5,941 nucleotides of DNA from Candidatus Omnitrophota bacterium (GTDB lineage Bacteria; Omnitrophota; Gorgyraeia; Duberdicusellales; 4484-171). Numbering within the stretch: the first letter of the stretch is position 1; every line of letters starts with the position of its first letter. Made by a program: the position numbers and the translations under genes. Location of the stretch: NCBI GenBank assembly GCA_028710385.1, contig JAQTUC010000092.1:1-5941 (forward strand), given 5' to 3'. Positions 1 through 4,915 of the stretch are shown here, in pieces. A model generated the notes under the pieces. The model was not told where the DNA came from, did not search any database, and worked only from the letters and a program-made list of their open reading frames with translations.

Positions 1-4
1 TTTT

Positions 5-68
5 ATCTGCGACTATCTGCGTATTACCTCAATTTTAATCAAGGTATTTCTGTCTGCGCTAATCTGTG
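5..68. repeat. ATCTGCG motif repeat after rplP
   Basis: Plus-strand ATCTGCG lies at 5-11 and 15-21 (10 nt apart). The variants GTCTGCG at 52-58 and ATCTGTG at 62-68 are also 10 nt apart, and a weaker ACTTGCG at 71-77 falls inside the rplP end. The 12-mer CTATCTGCGTAT at 13-24 recurs exactly at 4522-4533. The region from the window edge to the rplP stop otherwise shows no gene start and no hairpin followed by a T-run. The array may continue beyond the edge. Confidence 0.6.
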
Positions 69-479
69 TTACTTGCGCCTCGTAACAAATACTGTTTTGC
101 ACGGCAATTTATAAGCAACTAACCTAAAAGATGCGCGTGCGTAGTCTTCCGGAACTCCCCCCATTTCAAAAAGGATCATTCCTCTTTTTATAACTGCTAC
201 CCAAGTATCAACTTCACCCTTTCCTTTTCCCATTCTTGCTTCGGCAGGGTGCTTTGTTATAGACTTATCAGGAAAAACTCTTATCCACATTTTTCCGCCG
301 CGGTTAAGCGCCCTGCTTAAAATAATTCTGGCACTTTCAAGCTGGTTGCTTTTAAGCCACGCACATTCAACCGCCTTAATCGCATATTCGCCGAAGGAAA
401 CCGTTGAACCCCTTACTGCAAGGCCCCTGCGCTTTCCTCTTTGAGACTTTCTGTATTTTACTCTTGCTGGGAATAACAT
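69..479 (-). CDS. rplP: 50S ribosomal protein L16
   Basis: L16 binds near the A-site tRNA elbow in the 50S and is added late in assembly. It has 136 residues, the standard length. It starts MLFPARVKYRKSQRGKRRG, continues through FGEYAIKAVECAWLKSNQLESARIILSRAL, and has the signature GGKMWIRVFPDKSITKHPAEARMGKGKGEVDTWVA. Arg82 in RMGKGKG matches the arginine hydroxylated by the YcfD oxygenase in E. coli; whether that happens here is unknown. ATG at 479 is 1 nt after the rpsC stop; GAGG lies 12 nt upstream, rather far, so coupling to rpsC is likely. The TAA stop is followed by 68 nt of repeat-bearing DNA, not by the expected immediate start of rpmC. Confidence 0.98.
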   Translation of the reverse strand: MLFPARVKYRKSQRGKRRGLAVRGSTVSFGEYAIKAVECAWLKSNQLESARIILSRALNRGGKMWIRVFPDKSITKHPAEARMGKGKGEVDTWVAVIKRGMILFEMGGVPEDYARASFRLVAYKLPCKTVFVTRRK

Positions 480-480
480 A

Positions 481-1158
481 TTATTGCTTAGCCTCTGCTA
501 TTTCTTGTTTAATCATGTAACTGCCTAGCGGCTTCTCCCCTTTATATATCCAGGCTTTAACGCCGTTTGTGCCGTAAGTTGTCTTTGCTGTGGCTTGCCC
601 GTAATCAATATCCGCGCGGAATGTCTGAAGAGGAACCTTTCCGTATTTATAAATCTCATTTCTGGCTATTTCTGCTCCTTCCAGGCGGCCCGAACATTTT
701 ATTTTTATTCCTTCGCAACCCAAACCAAGCGCCTGGCTTATTGCCTTTTTCATTGCGCGCCTGAAGTTTACTCTTTTTGTCATTTGAAAAGCTATAAGCT
801 CGGCAACTAACTGCGCTTCCAGGGCTGGCTCTGTTACTTCTTCAACATCCACGACAACTTCTTTTTTTGCGAGCTTGCCTATTTCCATTTTTACTCTCTC
901 TATATCCTGCCCACGCCTGCCTATGATAACGCCTGGGCGCGATGTCCTTACTTTCAGGCGTATCAATGTAGGAGAAACTCTTTCTATGGTTATGGCTGCT
1001 ATTGATCCCATCGGATAACTTTTCTTAACCAGCTCGCGTATGCGTATATCTTCTTCCAAAAATTGGGCGTATTCGCCTCTTCTTAAAGAAATCCAGCGGC
1101 TTAGCCAGTCTTTTCCAAAACCTATTCTCAAAATATACGGATGAACTTTTTGACCCAT
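481..1158 (-). CDS. rpsC: 30S ribosomal protein S3
   Basis: S3 lies at the mRNA entry channel of the 30S head and takes part in mRNA helicase activity. It has 225 residues (E. coli 233). MGQKVHPYILRIGFGKDWLSRW is the family start in a form with Tyr after HP. The KH domain carries SRPGVIIGRRGQDIE, with the GxxG loop (GRRG) at residues 80-83. The C-terminal domain has RRAMKKAISQALGLGCEGIKIKCSGRLEGAEIAR and the signature region around DIDYGQATAKTTYGTNGVKAWIYKGE. The start is supported by a strong RBS, and the TAA stop is 1 nt before the rplP ATG. Nothing is missing. Confidence 0.98.
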   Translation of the reverse strand: MGQKVHPYILRIGFGKDWLSRWISLRRGEYAQFLEEDIRIRELVKKSYPMGSIAAITIERVSPTLIRLKVRTSRPGVIIGRRGQDIERVKMEIGKLAKKEVVVDVEEVTEPALEAQLVAELIAFQMTKRVNFRRAMKKAISQALGLGCEGIKIKCSGRLEGAEIARNEIYKYGKVPLQTFRADIDYGQATAKTTYGTNGVKAWIYKGEKPLGSYMIKQEIAEAKQ

Positions 1159-1161
1159 AAT

Positions 1162-1169
1162 CTCCTCTT
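1162..1169 (-). promoter_or_regulatory. Strong Shine-Dalgarno sequence of rpsC
   Basis: The mRNA reads AAGAGGAG in the 13-nt rplV-rpsC gap, ending 3 nt before the rpsC ATG (5 nt counted from AGAGG). It is the closest to consensus of all RBSs in the window and marks ATG 1158 as the start. Confidence 0.75.
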
Positions 1170-1171
1170 AA

Positions 1172-1531
1172 TTATTTTATCTTTGCGTCCGCAATTATTT
1201 TTTCAGGCGTATCCAACTCAACCAATATATGAGATGTTCTTTTAATTATTGCTCCCGCCCTTCCGAAAGTGGCAGCGCGGAAACGCTTTAATGTCGGGCC
1301 GGGATTTGCGACAACTTTTGAAATGAAAAGCTTTTCTTCGTCATAGCCTTTATGCTTGGCATTTGCTATTGCCGATTTTAGTACTTTCTTTAAAAGATAG
1401 GCGCTTTTCTGATTCATGAGCTCAAGGGTATTCAGGGCTTTTTTTGCATTTGCGCCCTTAACCAGCCTTATTACCATGCGCGCCTTAAAAGGTGATATCC
1501 TTACGTATTTTGCTTCTGCTTTGCTAATCAT
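1172..1531 (-). CDS. rplV: 50S ribosomal protein L22
   Basis: L22 spans from the 50S surface to the exit-tunnel constriction by a long beta-hairpin, and with L4 forms the narrow point of the tunnel. It has 119 residues, within the family range of about 110-120. Visible motifs are EAKYVRISPFKARMVIRLVKG at the N-terminus, the helix with LLKKVLKSAIANAKH, and the hairpin PGPTLKRFRAATFGRAGAIIKRTSHILVEL, which fits the family signature around GRA..I.KRTSHI. The hairpin tip reads AATFGRAGAI in place of the commoner PRAMGRASRI. The ATG starts 1 nt after the rpsS TAA with only a weak GAG upstream, which suggests coupling to rpsS translation. Thirteen nt separate its TAA from rpsC. Confidence 0.98.
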   Translation of the reverse strand: MISKAEAKYVRISPFKARMVIRLVKGANAKKALNTLELMNQKSAYLLKKVLKSAIANAKHKGYDEEKLFISKVVANPGPTLKRFRAATFGRAGAIIKRTSHILVELDTPEKIIADAKIK

Positions 1532-1532
1532 T

Positions 1533-1820
1533 TTATGTTTTCTCTACTGCTTTTTTTGCTTTTATACCGCCGTGCTGACGGAAAATTCTTGTTAATGCGA
1601 ATTCCCCTAATCTATGGCCCACCATAGATTCAGTTATAAAAACAGGAACGTGTTTTTTACCGTCATGAACGGCAAACGTAAATCCTACAAATTCAGGCGT
1701 AATCATTGAAGCCCTGGACCACGTCTTAATAGGCTTTCTGTCGCCGGACTCTTTTGCCTTCTGAATCTTCCTGAGTAATTTTTCCTGTATAAACGGCCCT
1801 TTGGTTAAACTGCGAGACAT
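1533..1820 (-). CDS. rpsS: 30S ribosomal protein S19
   Basis: S19 is a 30S head protein that pairs with S13 near the A-site tRNA and contacts the 50S at bridge B1. It has 95 residues, a normal length. The order is standard: SRSLTKGPFI, then the helix, TWSRASMITPEFVGFTFAVHDGKKHVPVFI, and the signature ITESMVGHRLGEFALTRIFRQHGG. The family more often ends this stretch as APTR.FRGH, so LTRIFRQH is a mild variant. ATG at 1820 is 3 nt after the rplB stop. AAGGAG at 1831-1836, inside the last rplB codons, is 10 nt upstream and is one of the better Shine-Dalgarno sequences here. The stop is TAA, and the rplV ATG follows after a single base. Confidence 0.98.
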   Translation of the reverse strand: MSRSLTKGPFIQEKLLRKIQKAKESGDRKPIKTWSRASMITPEFVGFTFAVHDGKKHVPVFITESMVGHRLGEFALTRIFRQHGGIKAKKAVEKT

Positions 1821-1823
1821 TGC

Positions 1824-2657
1824 TTATTTTCTCCTTTTTATGATGAACTTATTGCTCATTTTTTTGGGCTTACGTGTTTTGCCGCCTTTTGTAACTTTTC
1901 CCCACGGTGTTACAGGATGCGGATTACCCTGTCCTGCTTTTCCTTCGCCGCCGCCGTGCGGATGATCTATCGGATTCATCGCAGCTCCCCTTACTGTGGG
2001 ACGCCTGCCAAGCCAGCGGGTTCTGCCGGCTTTTCCTGATATAAAACTTGAATGCTCAATAAGCCCGATTTGCCCGACTGTTGCGCGGCAATCTTCGCTA
2101 ACCAGGCGGATTTCTCCGGATGGCATCTGCAGCTGAACCATTCCTTTATCTTTTGCCATAACCTGGCCCCAGCTTCCGGCGCTTCTTATCATAATGCCGC
2201 CGCGTCCGGGAATTAATTCAATATTATGTATCAAAGTTCCAAGCGGCATGTATTTAAGTTTCATGCAATTGCCCGGTTTGATATCAACCTGGGAATCTGA
2301 AGCGCTTGAAATTTTATCGCCCACGCTGAGTTTGTCCGGCCAGATAATGTATCTTTTTTCTTTATCCGGATATTCAAGCAAAGCAATACGCGCGCTTCTG
2401 TTAGGGTCATATTCAATTGACAAAACAACTGCCTCAACGTCAAACTTATCACGTTTAAAATCTATTATCCTGTATTTCTGTTTATTTCCGCCGCCTATAT
2501 GGCGCGTTGTAATTCTTCCGTTGTTATTTCTTCCGCCGGTTTTACGGATACTTTTAGTAAGGGACTTCTCCGGCGTTGATTTTGTTATTTCGGAAAAATC
2601 AGCATTGACCTTGAATCTTTGTGTCGGCGTTACCGGCCTAAAAGTTTTTATACCCAT
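1824..2657 (-). CDS. rplB: 50S ribosomal protein L2
   Basis: L2 is a core 50S protein next to the peptidyl-transferase centre and the inter-subunit bridges. The protein is 277 residues, close to the usual 273-277. The N-terminal part has GIKTFRPVTPTQRF, TGGRNNNGRITTRHIGGG and KQKYRIIDFKRDK; the OB-fold and SH3-like core includes YDPNRSARIALL and LIPGRGGIMIRSAGSW. The C-terminal signature is MNPIDHPHGGGEGKAGQG with the conserved histidines at 232 and 234, then HPVTPWGK and a basic tail ending in IIKRRK. The HPVTPWG variant and the KTRKPKKMSNKF tail differ from proteobacterial L2. The ATG follows the rplW stop by 2 nt, with a weak AGG upstream. The final codons contain AGGAG, which serves as the rpsS Shine-Dalgarno sequence. 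Confidence 0.98.
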   Translation of the reverse strand: MGIKTFRPVTPTQRFKVNADFSEITKSTPEKSLTKSIRKTGGRNNNGRITTRHIGGGNKQKYRIIDFKRDKFDVEAVVLSIEYDPNRSARIALLEYPDKEKRYIIWPDKLSVGDKISSASDSQVDIKPGNCMKLKYMPLGTLIHNIELIPGRGGIMIRSAGSWGQVMAKDKGMVQLQMPSGEIRLVSEDCRATVGQIGLIEHSSFISGKAGRTRWLGRRPTVRGAAMNPIDHPHGGGEGKAGQGNPHPVTPWGKVTKGGKTRKPKKMSNKFIIKRRK

Positions 2658-2659
2658 AA

Positions 2660-2950
2660 TTAACCTAATTTAATTTCAAAACCTTTCTTTAATGTGACTA
2701 TTGCTTTTTTCCAGTTGCTGGTTTTGCCAGGCTGGTTCCATCTTACCCGTTTAATTTTTCCCTTAACAACCACCGTATTAATCTTAAGAACTTTTACCTT
2801 ATATATTTTTTCAACTGCTTTTTTGATTTCAATTGCATTGGCGTTGTTATCAACGATAAAAACATATTTCCCGAGGCTTGCGTCTTTGCTTGCCTTTTCG
2901 CTGATTAGCGGTTGCTTTAAAATTGAGTAGATGTTATTTACTTCAGCCAT
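2660..2950 (-). CDS. rplW: 50S ribosomal protein L23
   Basis: L23 sits at the tunnel exit and is the docking site for trigger factor and SRP. Its 96 residues are typical of the family. YSILKQPLISEKAS at the N-terminus, YVFIVDNNANAIEIKKAVEKIYKVKV in the middle and the loop KGKIKRVRW before WKKAIVTLKKG give the expected order. ATG at 2950 lies inside the end of rplD and overlaps it by 13 nt. AGGG 7 nt upstream is a good Shine-Dalgarno sequence within the rplD coding region. TAA is followed after 2 nt by the rplB ATG. No odd residues or insertions are visible. Confidence 0.98.
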   Translation of the reverse strand: MAEVNNIYSILKQPLISEKASKDASLGKYVFIVDNNANAIEIKKAVEKIYKVKVLKINTVVVKGKIKRVRWNQPGKTSNWKKAIVTLKKGFEIKLG

Positions 2951-3573
2951 TTTTTAACCCTCGCCTCTACTAACTCCAGTGCGTCTTTTGTTAAAATCAG
3001 TTTTTTGCAGTCAAGAGCATCGTAGGTATTTAAACTGGCTGCGGTATCAACATCAACAAGCGGAAGGTTACGGCAAGACAGCTTAAGATTTTTATCAAGG
3101 CTTCCTACAACAATTCTCGTTCTTAAGTCTCCGACTTTAAGTTTTTTAACTATTTCAAATAATTCTTTGGTTTTGGGAGAGCCAATTTTTAAACCATCAA
3201 GGACAATCATTTCTTTATCGTTTACTTTTGAATTTAAAGCGCTTTGAAGAGCAAGTATTTTCATTCTGCTAGGCAGGTCCTTACGGAAACTGTGCGGTTT
3301 CGGGCCGAATGTAATTCCGCCCTTACGCCAAAGCGGTGAACGTGTGGAGCCGACTCGCGCGCGCCCGGTTCCTTTCTGCCGCCATGGTTTTTTACCGCCG
3401 CCGGAAACCTCACCTCTTGTTTTTGTATTGGCCAAACCCATTCTCTGGTTAGAGAGATAAGTTACAACTGCCTGATGCATAAGGCTGCTTCTTACTTTGC
3501 CGTCAAAAACAAGCGCGTCCAGCTCTAACTTGGAAACTTCTTTGCCTTGTGTGTTTATTACGCTTATATTCAC
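2938..3573 (-). CDS. rplD: 50S ribosomal protein L4
   Basis: L4 binds 23S rRNA and lines the peptide exit tunnel. In E. coli it also represses its own S10 operon by acting on the leader RNA. The protein has 211 residues (E. coli 201). The globular N-terminus (NISVINTQGKEV) is followed by the long tunnel loop at about residues 45-96, containing TKTRGEVSGGGKKPW, RQKGTGRARVGS, RSPLWRKGG and FGPKPHSF, then the C-terminal domain (ALQSALNSK, IVLDGL, RNLPLVDV, LNTYDAL). The start codon is GTG, the only non-ATG start among the genes here whose starts are in the window. Its RBS can be sequestered by an upstream complementary segment. The last 13 bases, including the TAA stop, overlap the start of rplW, implying translational coupling. 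Confidence 0.98.
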   Translation of the reverse strand: MNISVINTQGKEVSKLELDALVFDGKVRSSLMHQAVVTYLSNQRMGLANTKTRGEVSGGGKKPWRQKGTGRARVGSTRSPLWRKGGITFGPKPHSFRKDLPSRMKILALQSALNSKVNDKEMIVLDGLKIGSPKTKELFEIVKKLKVGDLRTRIVVGSLDKNLKLSCRNLPLVDVDTAASLNTYDALDCKKLILTKDALELVEARVKKWLK

Positions 3574-3676
3574 CCCGCCCTTCCTCTTTAAAAATATTTT
3601 CTTATTGAATTATCTTTTTGCCCCAACCTTTCCAAATTTTTACAGACATATCTGCTCTGTTTTGGAAGGGCGGGGT
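3572..3676 (-). promoter_or_regulatory. RBS-masking inverted repeat controlling rplD start
   Basis: Bases 3664-3676 (mRNA ACCCCGCCCTTCC, 6 nt after the rplC stop) and 3572-3584 (mRNA GGAAGGGCGGGGT) are perfect reverse complements over 13 bp, 10 of them G-C. The second arm contains the rplD Shine-Dalgarno purines and the first two bases of its GTG start, so pairing would hide the start. The 79-nt loop includes 3621-3633 (mRNA GGAAAGGTTGGGG), an imperfect copy of the RBS arm that could pair with the same first arm and free the RBS. A rough estimate puts a 13-bp perfect match within about 100 nt by chance near 1 in 10,000. The regulatory role is inferred. Confidence 0.55.
3578..3587 (-). promoter_or_regulatory. 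Shine-Dalgarno sequence of rplD
   Basis: The mRNA reads AGAGGAAGGG here, with AGAGGA ending 8 nt before the GTG at 3573. It fixes GTG as the L4 start: no ATG lies in frame until residue 32, inside the conserved domain. The motif lies almost wholly inside one arm of the 13-bp inverted repeat. Confidence 0.75.
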
Positions 3677-3680
3677 TCAT
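3588..3680 (-). CDS. Possible 30-codon upstream ORF between rplC and rplD
   Basis: An ATG at 3680-3678 begins 2 nt after the rplC TAA, with AAAAGG from the end of rplC 7 nt upstream as a plausible Shine-Dalgarno sequence. It encodes 30 residues (MNPALPKQSR to NSIRKYF), basic and matching nothing I recognise, and stops at TAA 3590-3588. The base after that stop is the first base of the rplD Shine-Dalgarno stretch AGAGGAAGGG. An open frame this short is expected fairly often by chance, so the case rests on its position: translating it would carry ribosomes through the segment that can mask the rplD start. It would be a leader or coupling peptide rather than a functional protein. I have no protein-level evidence. 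Confidence 0.25.
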   Translation of the reverse strand: MNPALPKQSRYVCKNLERLGQKDNSIRKYF

Positions 3681-3682
3681 TT

Positions 3683-4378
3683 TTATGCCTTTTCAACTCC
3701 AACTACTGAACCTTTATTGCCCGGCACTGAACCTGCCACGAAAAGCAATTGTTTTTCTTTGTCTATTTTTACAATTTTAAGCTGCTTGACCACTCTCCAG
3801 TCAACGCCCATATGCCCTGGCATGCGATGGCCTCTTACGACTCGTCCAGGGTCGGTATTTGAACCGTTTGAGCCAATACGCCTGTGTGTCATTGAGCCGT
3901 GTGCGCTTGGGCCTCCGTGCCAGCCATGGCGCTTAATGCCTCCGGCAAAGCCTCTTCCTTTTGTTGTGCCGTGGACATTTACGATATCGCCCTCGTTAAA
4001 CATCTCTATGCCGACCTCCGGCCTTGCTGCCTTTGGCTGTTCTGCTTTTTGCTCGCCTTCTTTCTGTTCTGCAGACTTTTCAGCAGGAGCAGCAGCATCT
4101 TTCTTTGCCGCTGTTTTATCAAGCTCAACCTCGCGGATAAGCTTATACGGGGAAACTCCGAGTTTTTTAAAATATCCAAGTACGGGCTTTTTTATAAACT
4201 TCTGCCGATTTTCCGGCCATTTGAAACAGCCTATCCTTGCGACTTCTTTGGTCTGATATTTAATTTCTTCCAATACGCAGACCGGCTCAACCTCAATAAG
4301 AGTCACGCCGATGAGCGCACCGTCTTTATCAAAAATTTGCGTCATTCCCAGTTTTTTGCCAAAAATTTCCCTAATCAT
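3683..4378 (-). CDS. rplC: 50S ribosomal protein L3, with an Ala/Lys/Glu-rich insert
   Basis: L3 is an early-assembly 50S protein whose long loop reaches toward the peptidyl-transferase centre. The protein has 231 residues, against 209 in E. coli. It opens with GKKLGMTQIF, and the conserved core follows: GTTKGRGFAGGIKRHGWHGGPSAHGS at about 137-162, HRRIGS, DPGRVVRGHRMPGHMG at 176-191, and the C-terminal LLFVAGSVPG. The extra length is a low-complexity stretch at about residues 88-121 (4016-4117), rich in Ala, Lys, Glu and Gln, set between the two halves of the protein. The position matching E. coli Gln150, the PrmB methylation site, appears to be Thr175. ATG at 4378 gives the standard N-terminus. 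AAAGAG lies 7 nt upstream of it. The stop is TAA, followed after 2 nt by the ATG of a small ORF. Confidence 0.98.
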   Translation of the reverse strand: MIREIFGKKLGMTQIFDKDGALIGVTLIEVEPVCVLEEIKYQTKEVARIGCFKWPENRQKFIKKPVLGYFKKLGVSPYKLIREVELDKTAAKKDAAAPAEKSAEQKEGEQKAEQPKAARPEVGIEMFNEGDIVNVHGTTKGRGFAGGIKRHGWHGGPSAHGSMTHRRIGSNGSNTDPGRVVRGHRMPGHMGVDWRVVKQLKIVKIDKEKQLLFVAGSVPGNKGSVVGVEKA

Positions 4379-4424
4379 TTTTTTACTCTTTTGTTACGTG
4401 TGCAGATTGTTAACAATGGCAGTT

Positions 4425-4456
4425 CTTTAGCTCTTAACACCAACTTTGAGCTAAAG
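4425..4456 (-). other. 9-bp hairpin in the rplC upstream region
   Basis: CTTTAGCTC at 4425-4433 is the exact reverse complement of GAGCTAAAG at 4448-4456, with a 14-nt loop between them. No T-run follows on the transcribed strand, so it does not look like an intrinsic terminator. It may be an RNA structure in the rplC leader or a binding site. The role is unknown. Confidence 0.5.
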
Positions 4457-4521
4457 TACGAGAAGGTCTGCCTTTTGACGGGCAGGAGTAGAAGAATTAA
4501 GCTTTCTTTCTACTTTAATCC

Positions 4522-4551
4522 CTATCTGCGTATCTTACGCCTGTATCTGCG
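4522..4551. repeat. ATCTGCG motif repeat after rpsJ
   Basis: Plus-strand ATCTGCG occurs at 4524-4530 and 4545-4551, 21 nt apart. A degenerate copy (ATCTTACG) lies between them at 4532-4539. The 12-mer CTATCTGCGTAT at 4522-4533 recurs exactly at 13-24 near the window start. GCGTA-TCT-TACGC at 4528-4540 is a small perfect inverted repeat with a 3-nt loop. The array begins 8 nt downstream of the rpsJ stop and lies within non-coding DNA. In the transcript the motif reads CGCAGAT, the same orientation as the array after rplP. Confidence 0.6.
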
Positions 4552-4559
4552 TTCCTATT

Positions 4560-4868
4560 TCAAACTTCCTGTTTTATCTCTACATTGACACCGGACGGTA
4601 AATTCAGTTTTCTTAAAGCATCTATCGTCTTTGGTGTCGGGTCGTCCAAATCGATTATTCTTTTGTGCACCGCCATCATAAACTGCTCTCTTGATTTCTT
4701 ATCTATGTTTGTTGAGCGGTTCACCGTATAAATCTTTTTGTTCGTCGGAAGCGGTATGGGTCCGTTTACTTTGGCACCAGTACGAAGCGCCACTTCCACT
4801 ATTTCATGAGTAGACTGGTCCAGGATGCGATGGTCAAACGCTTTTAGTTTTATTCTTAATTTAAGCAT
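4560..4868 (-). CDS. rpsJ: 30S ribosomal protein S10 (NusE)
   Basis: S10 is a 30S head protein and, as NusE, partners NusB in antitermination complexes. The 102 residues match the normal family length. The start LKLRIKLKAFDHRILDQS is the standard N-terminal strand and helix. ALRTGAKVNGPIPLPT fits the family signature (small residue, then GP[hydrophobic]xxPT), and KKSREQF and VHKRIIDL follow. The exposed loop reads RSTNID where many bacteria have RSPHV, and VHKR replaces the usual THKR. ATG at 4868 is the natural start. Its Shine-Dalgarno sequence is weak (AAGAA about 2 nt before the codon, no GGAG). It is the only gene here ending in TGA. It is separated from rplC by 181 nt, unusual because rpsJ and rplC are normally nearly contiguous. 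Confidence 0.98.
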   Translation of the reverse strand: MLKLRIKLKAFDHRILDQSTHEIVEVALRTGAKVNGPIPLPTNKKIYTVNRSTNIDKKSREQFMMAVHKRIIDLDDPTPKTIDALRKLNLPSGVNVEIKQEV

Positions 4869-4915
4869 ATTTCTTATTTAAGAGCCAAGGTGTCAAGCTT
4901 TGTTGCATAACTTAA

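Larger units (their letters stand above)
4379..4559 (-). promoter_or_regulatory. Structured rpsJ-rplC spacer, possible internal leader of rplC
   Basis: This 181-nt spacer holds no gene. Read as mRNA from rpsJ to rplC it contains the CGCAGAT repeats, then a stem at 4488-4513 (GTAGAA/GAA against TTC/TTCTAC with one bulged base and a 7-nt loop), a short CTGCC/GGCAG stem at 4468-4485, a perfect 9-bp stem at 4425-4456, and the 12-bp palindrome ATTGTTAACAAT at 4406-4417. It ends in AAAGAG, 7 nt before the rplC ATG. No convincing promoter (-35/-10 pair) and no terminator U-tract was found. In E. coli the S10 operon leader, where L4 acts, lies upstream of rpsJ. A regulatory leader placed here instead is an inference from structure and length only. 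The alternative is decayed repeat DNA. Confidence 0.35.

Noticed and set aside
5..68. CRISPR array at the window start
   Set aside because: The units are 7-8 nt with 10-nt spacing and no unique spacers of 25-40 nt.
2194..2673. Plus-strand open frame of 159 codons opposite rplB
   Set aside because: Antisense to conserved L2 codons, no RBS or domain. A shadow frame.
3609..3635. TTGGAA and GATAAT in the rplC-rplD gap as an internal promoter
   Set aside because: The spacing is only 15 nt and the -35 box is poor. The same bases take part in the proposed RNA pairing. Too weak to annotate.
3618..4256. Long plus-strand open frame (212 codons) opposite rplC
   Set aside because: It lies antisense to a fully conserved L3 gene, and its translation is a Pro/Ser/Cys-rich mirror of L3 codons with no domain. 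A shadow frame.
4425..4456. 9-bp hairpin as a rho-independent terminator
   Set aside because: No U-run follows the stem on the transcribed strand, the stem is only partly G-C, and the rest of the operon lies downstream.
4379..4559. tRNA or other known RNA gene in the rpsJ-rplC gap
   Set aside because: No T-loop GGTTC.A..CC motif, acceptor stem or CCA was found; only separate small hairpins.
3899..4588. Plus-strand open frame of 229 codons over rplC, the spacer and the rpsJ end
   Set aside because: It crosses conserved coding sequence on the other strand and its translation is Phe/Leu/Arg-rich with no recognisable motif. Chance opening in AT-rich spacer.
4869..4915. TTGACA in the tuf-rpsJ gap as a promoter for rpsJ
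   Set aside because: The minus strand has TTGACA, but no good -10 box lies at 16-18 nt, and any start site would fall on the rpsJ ATG. Probably chance.
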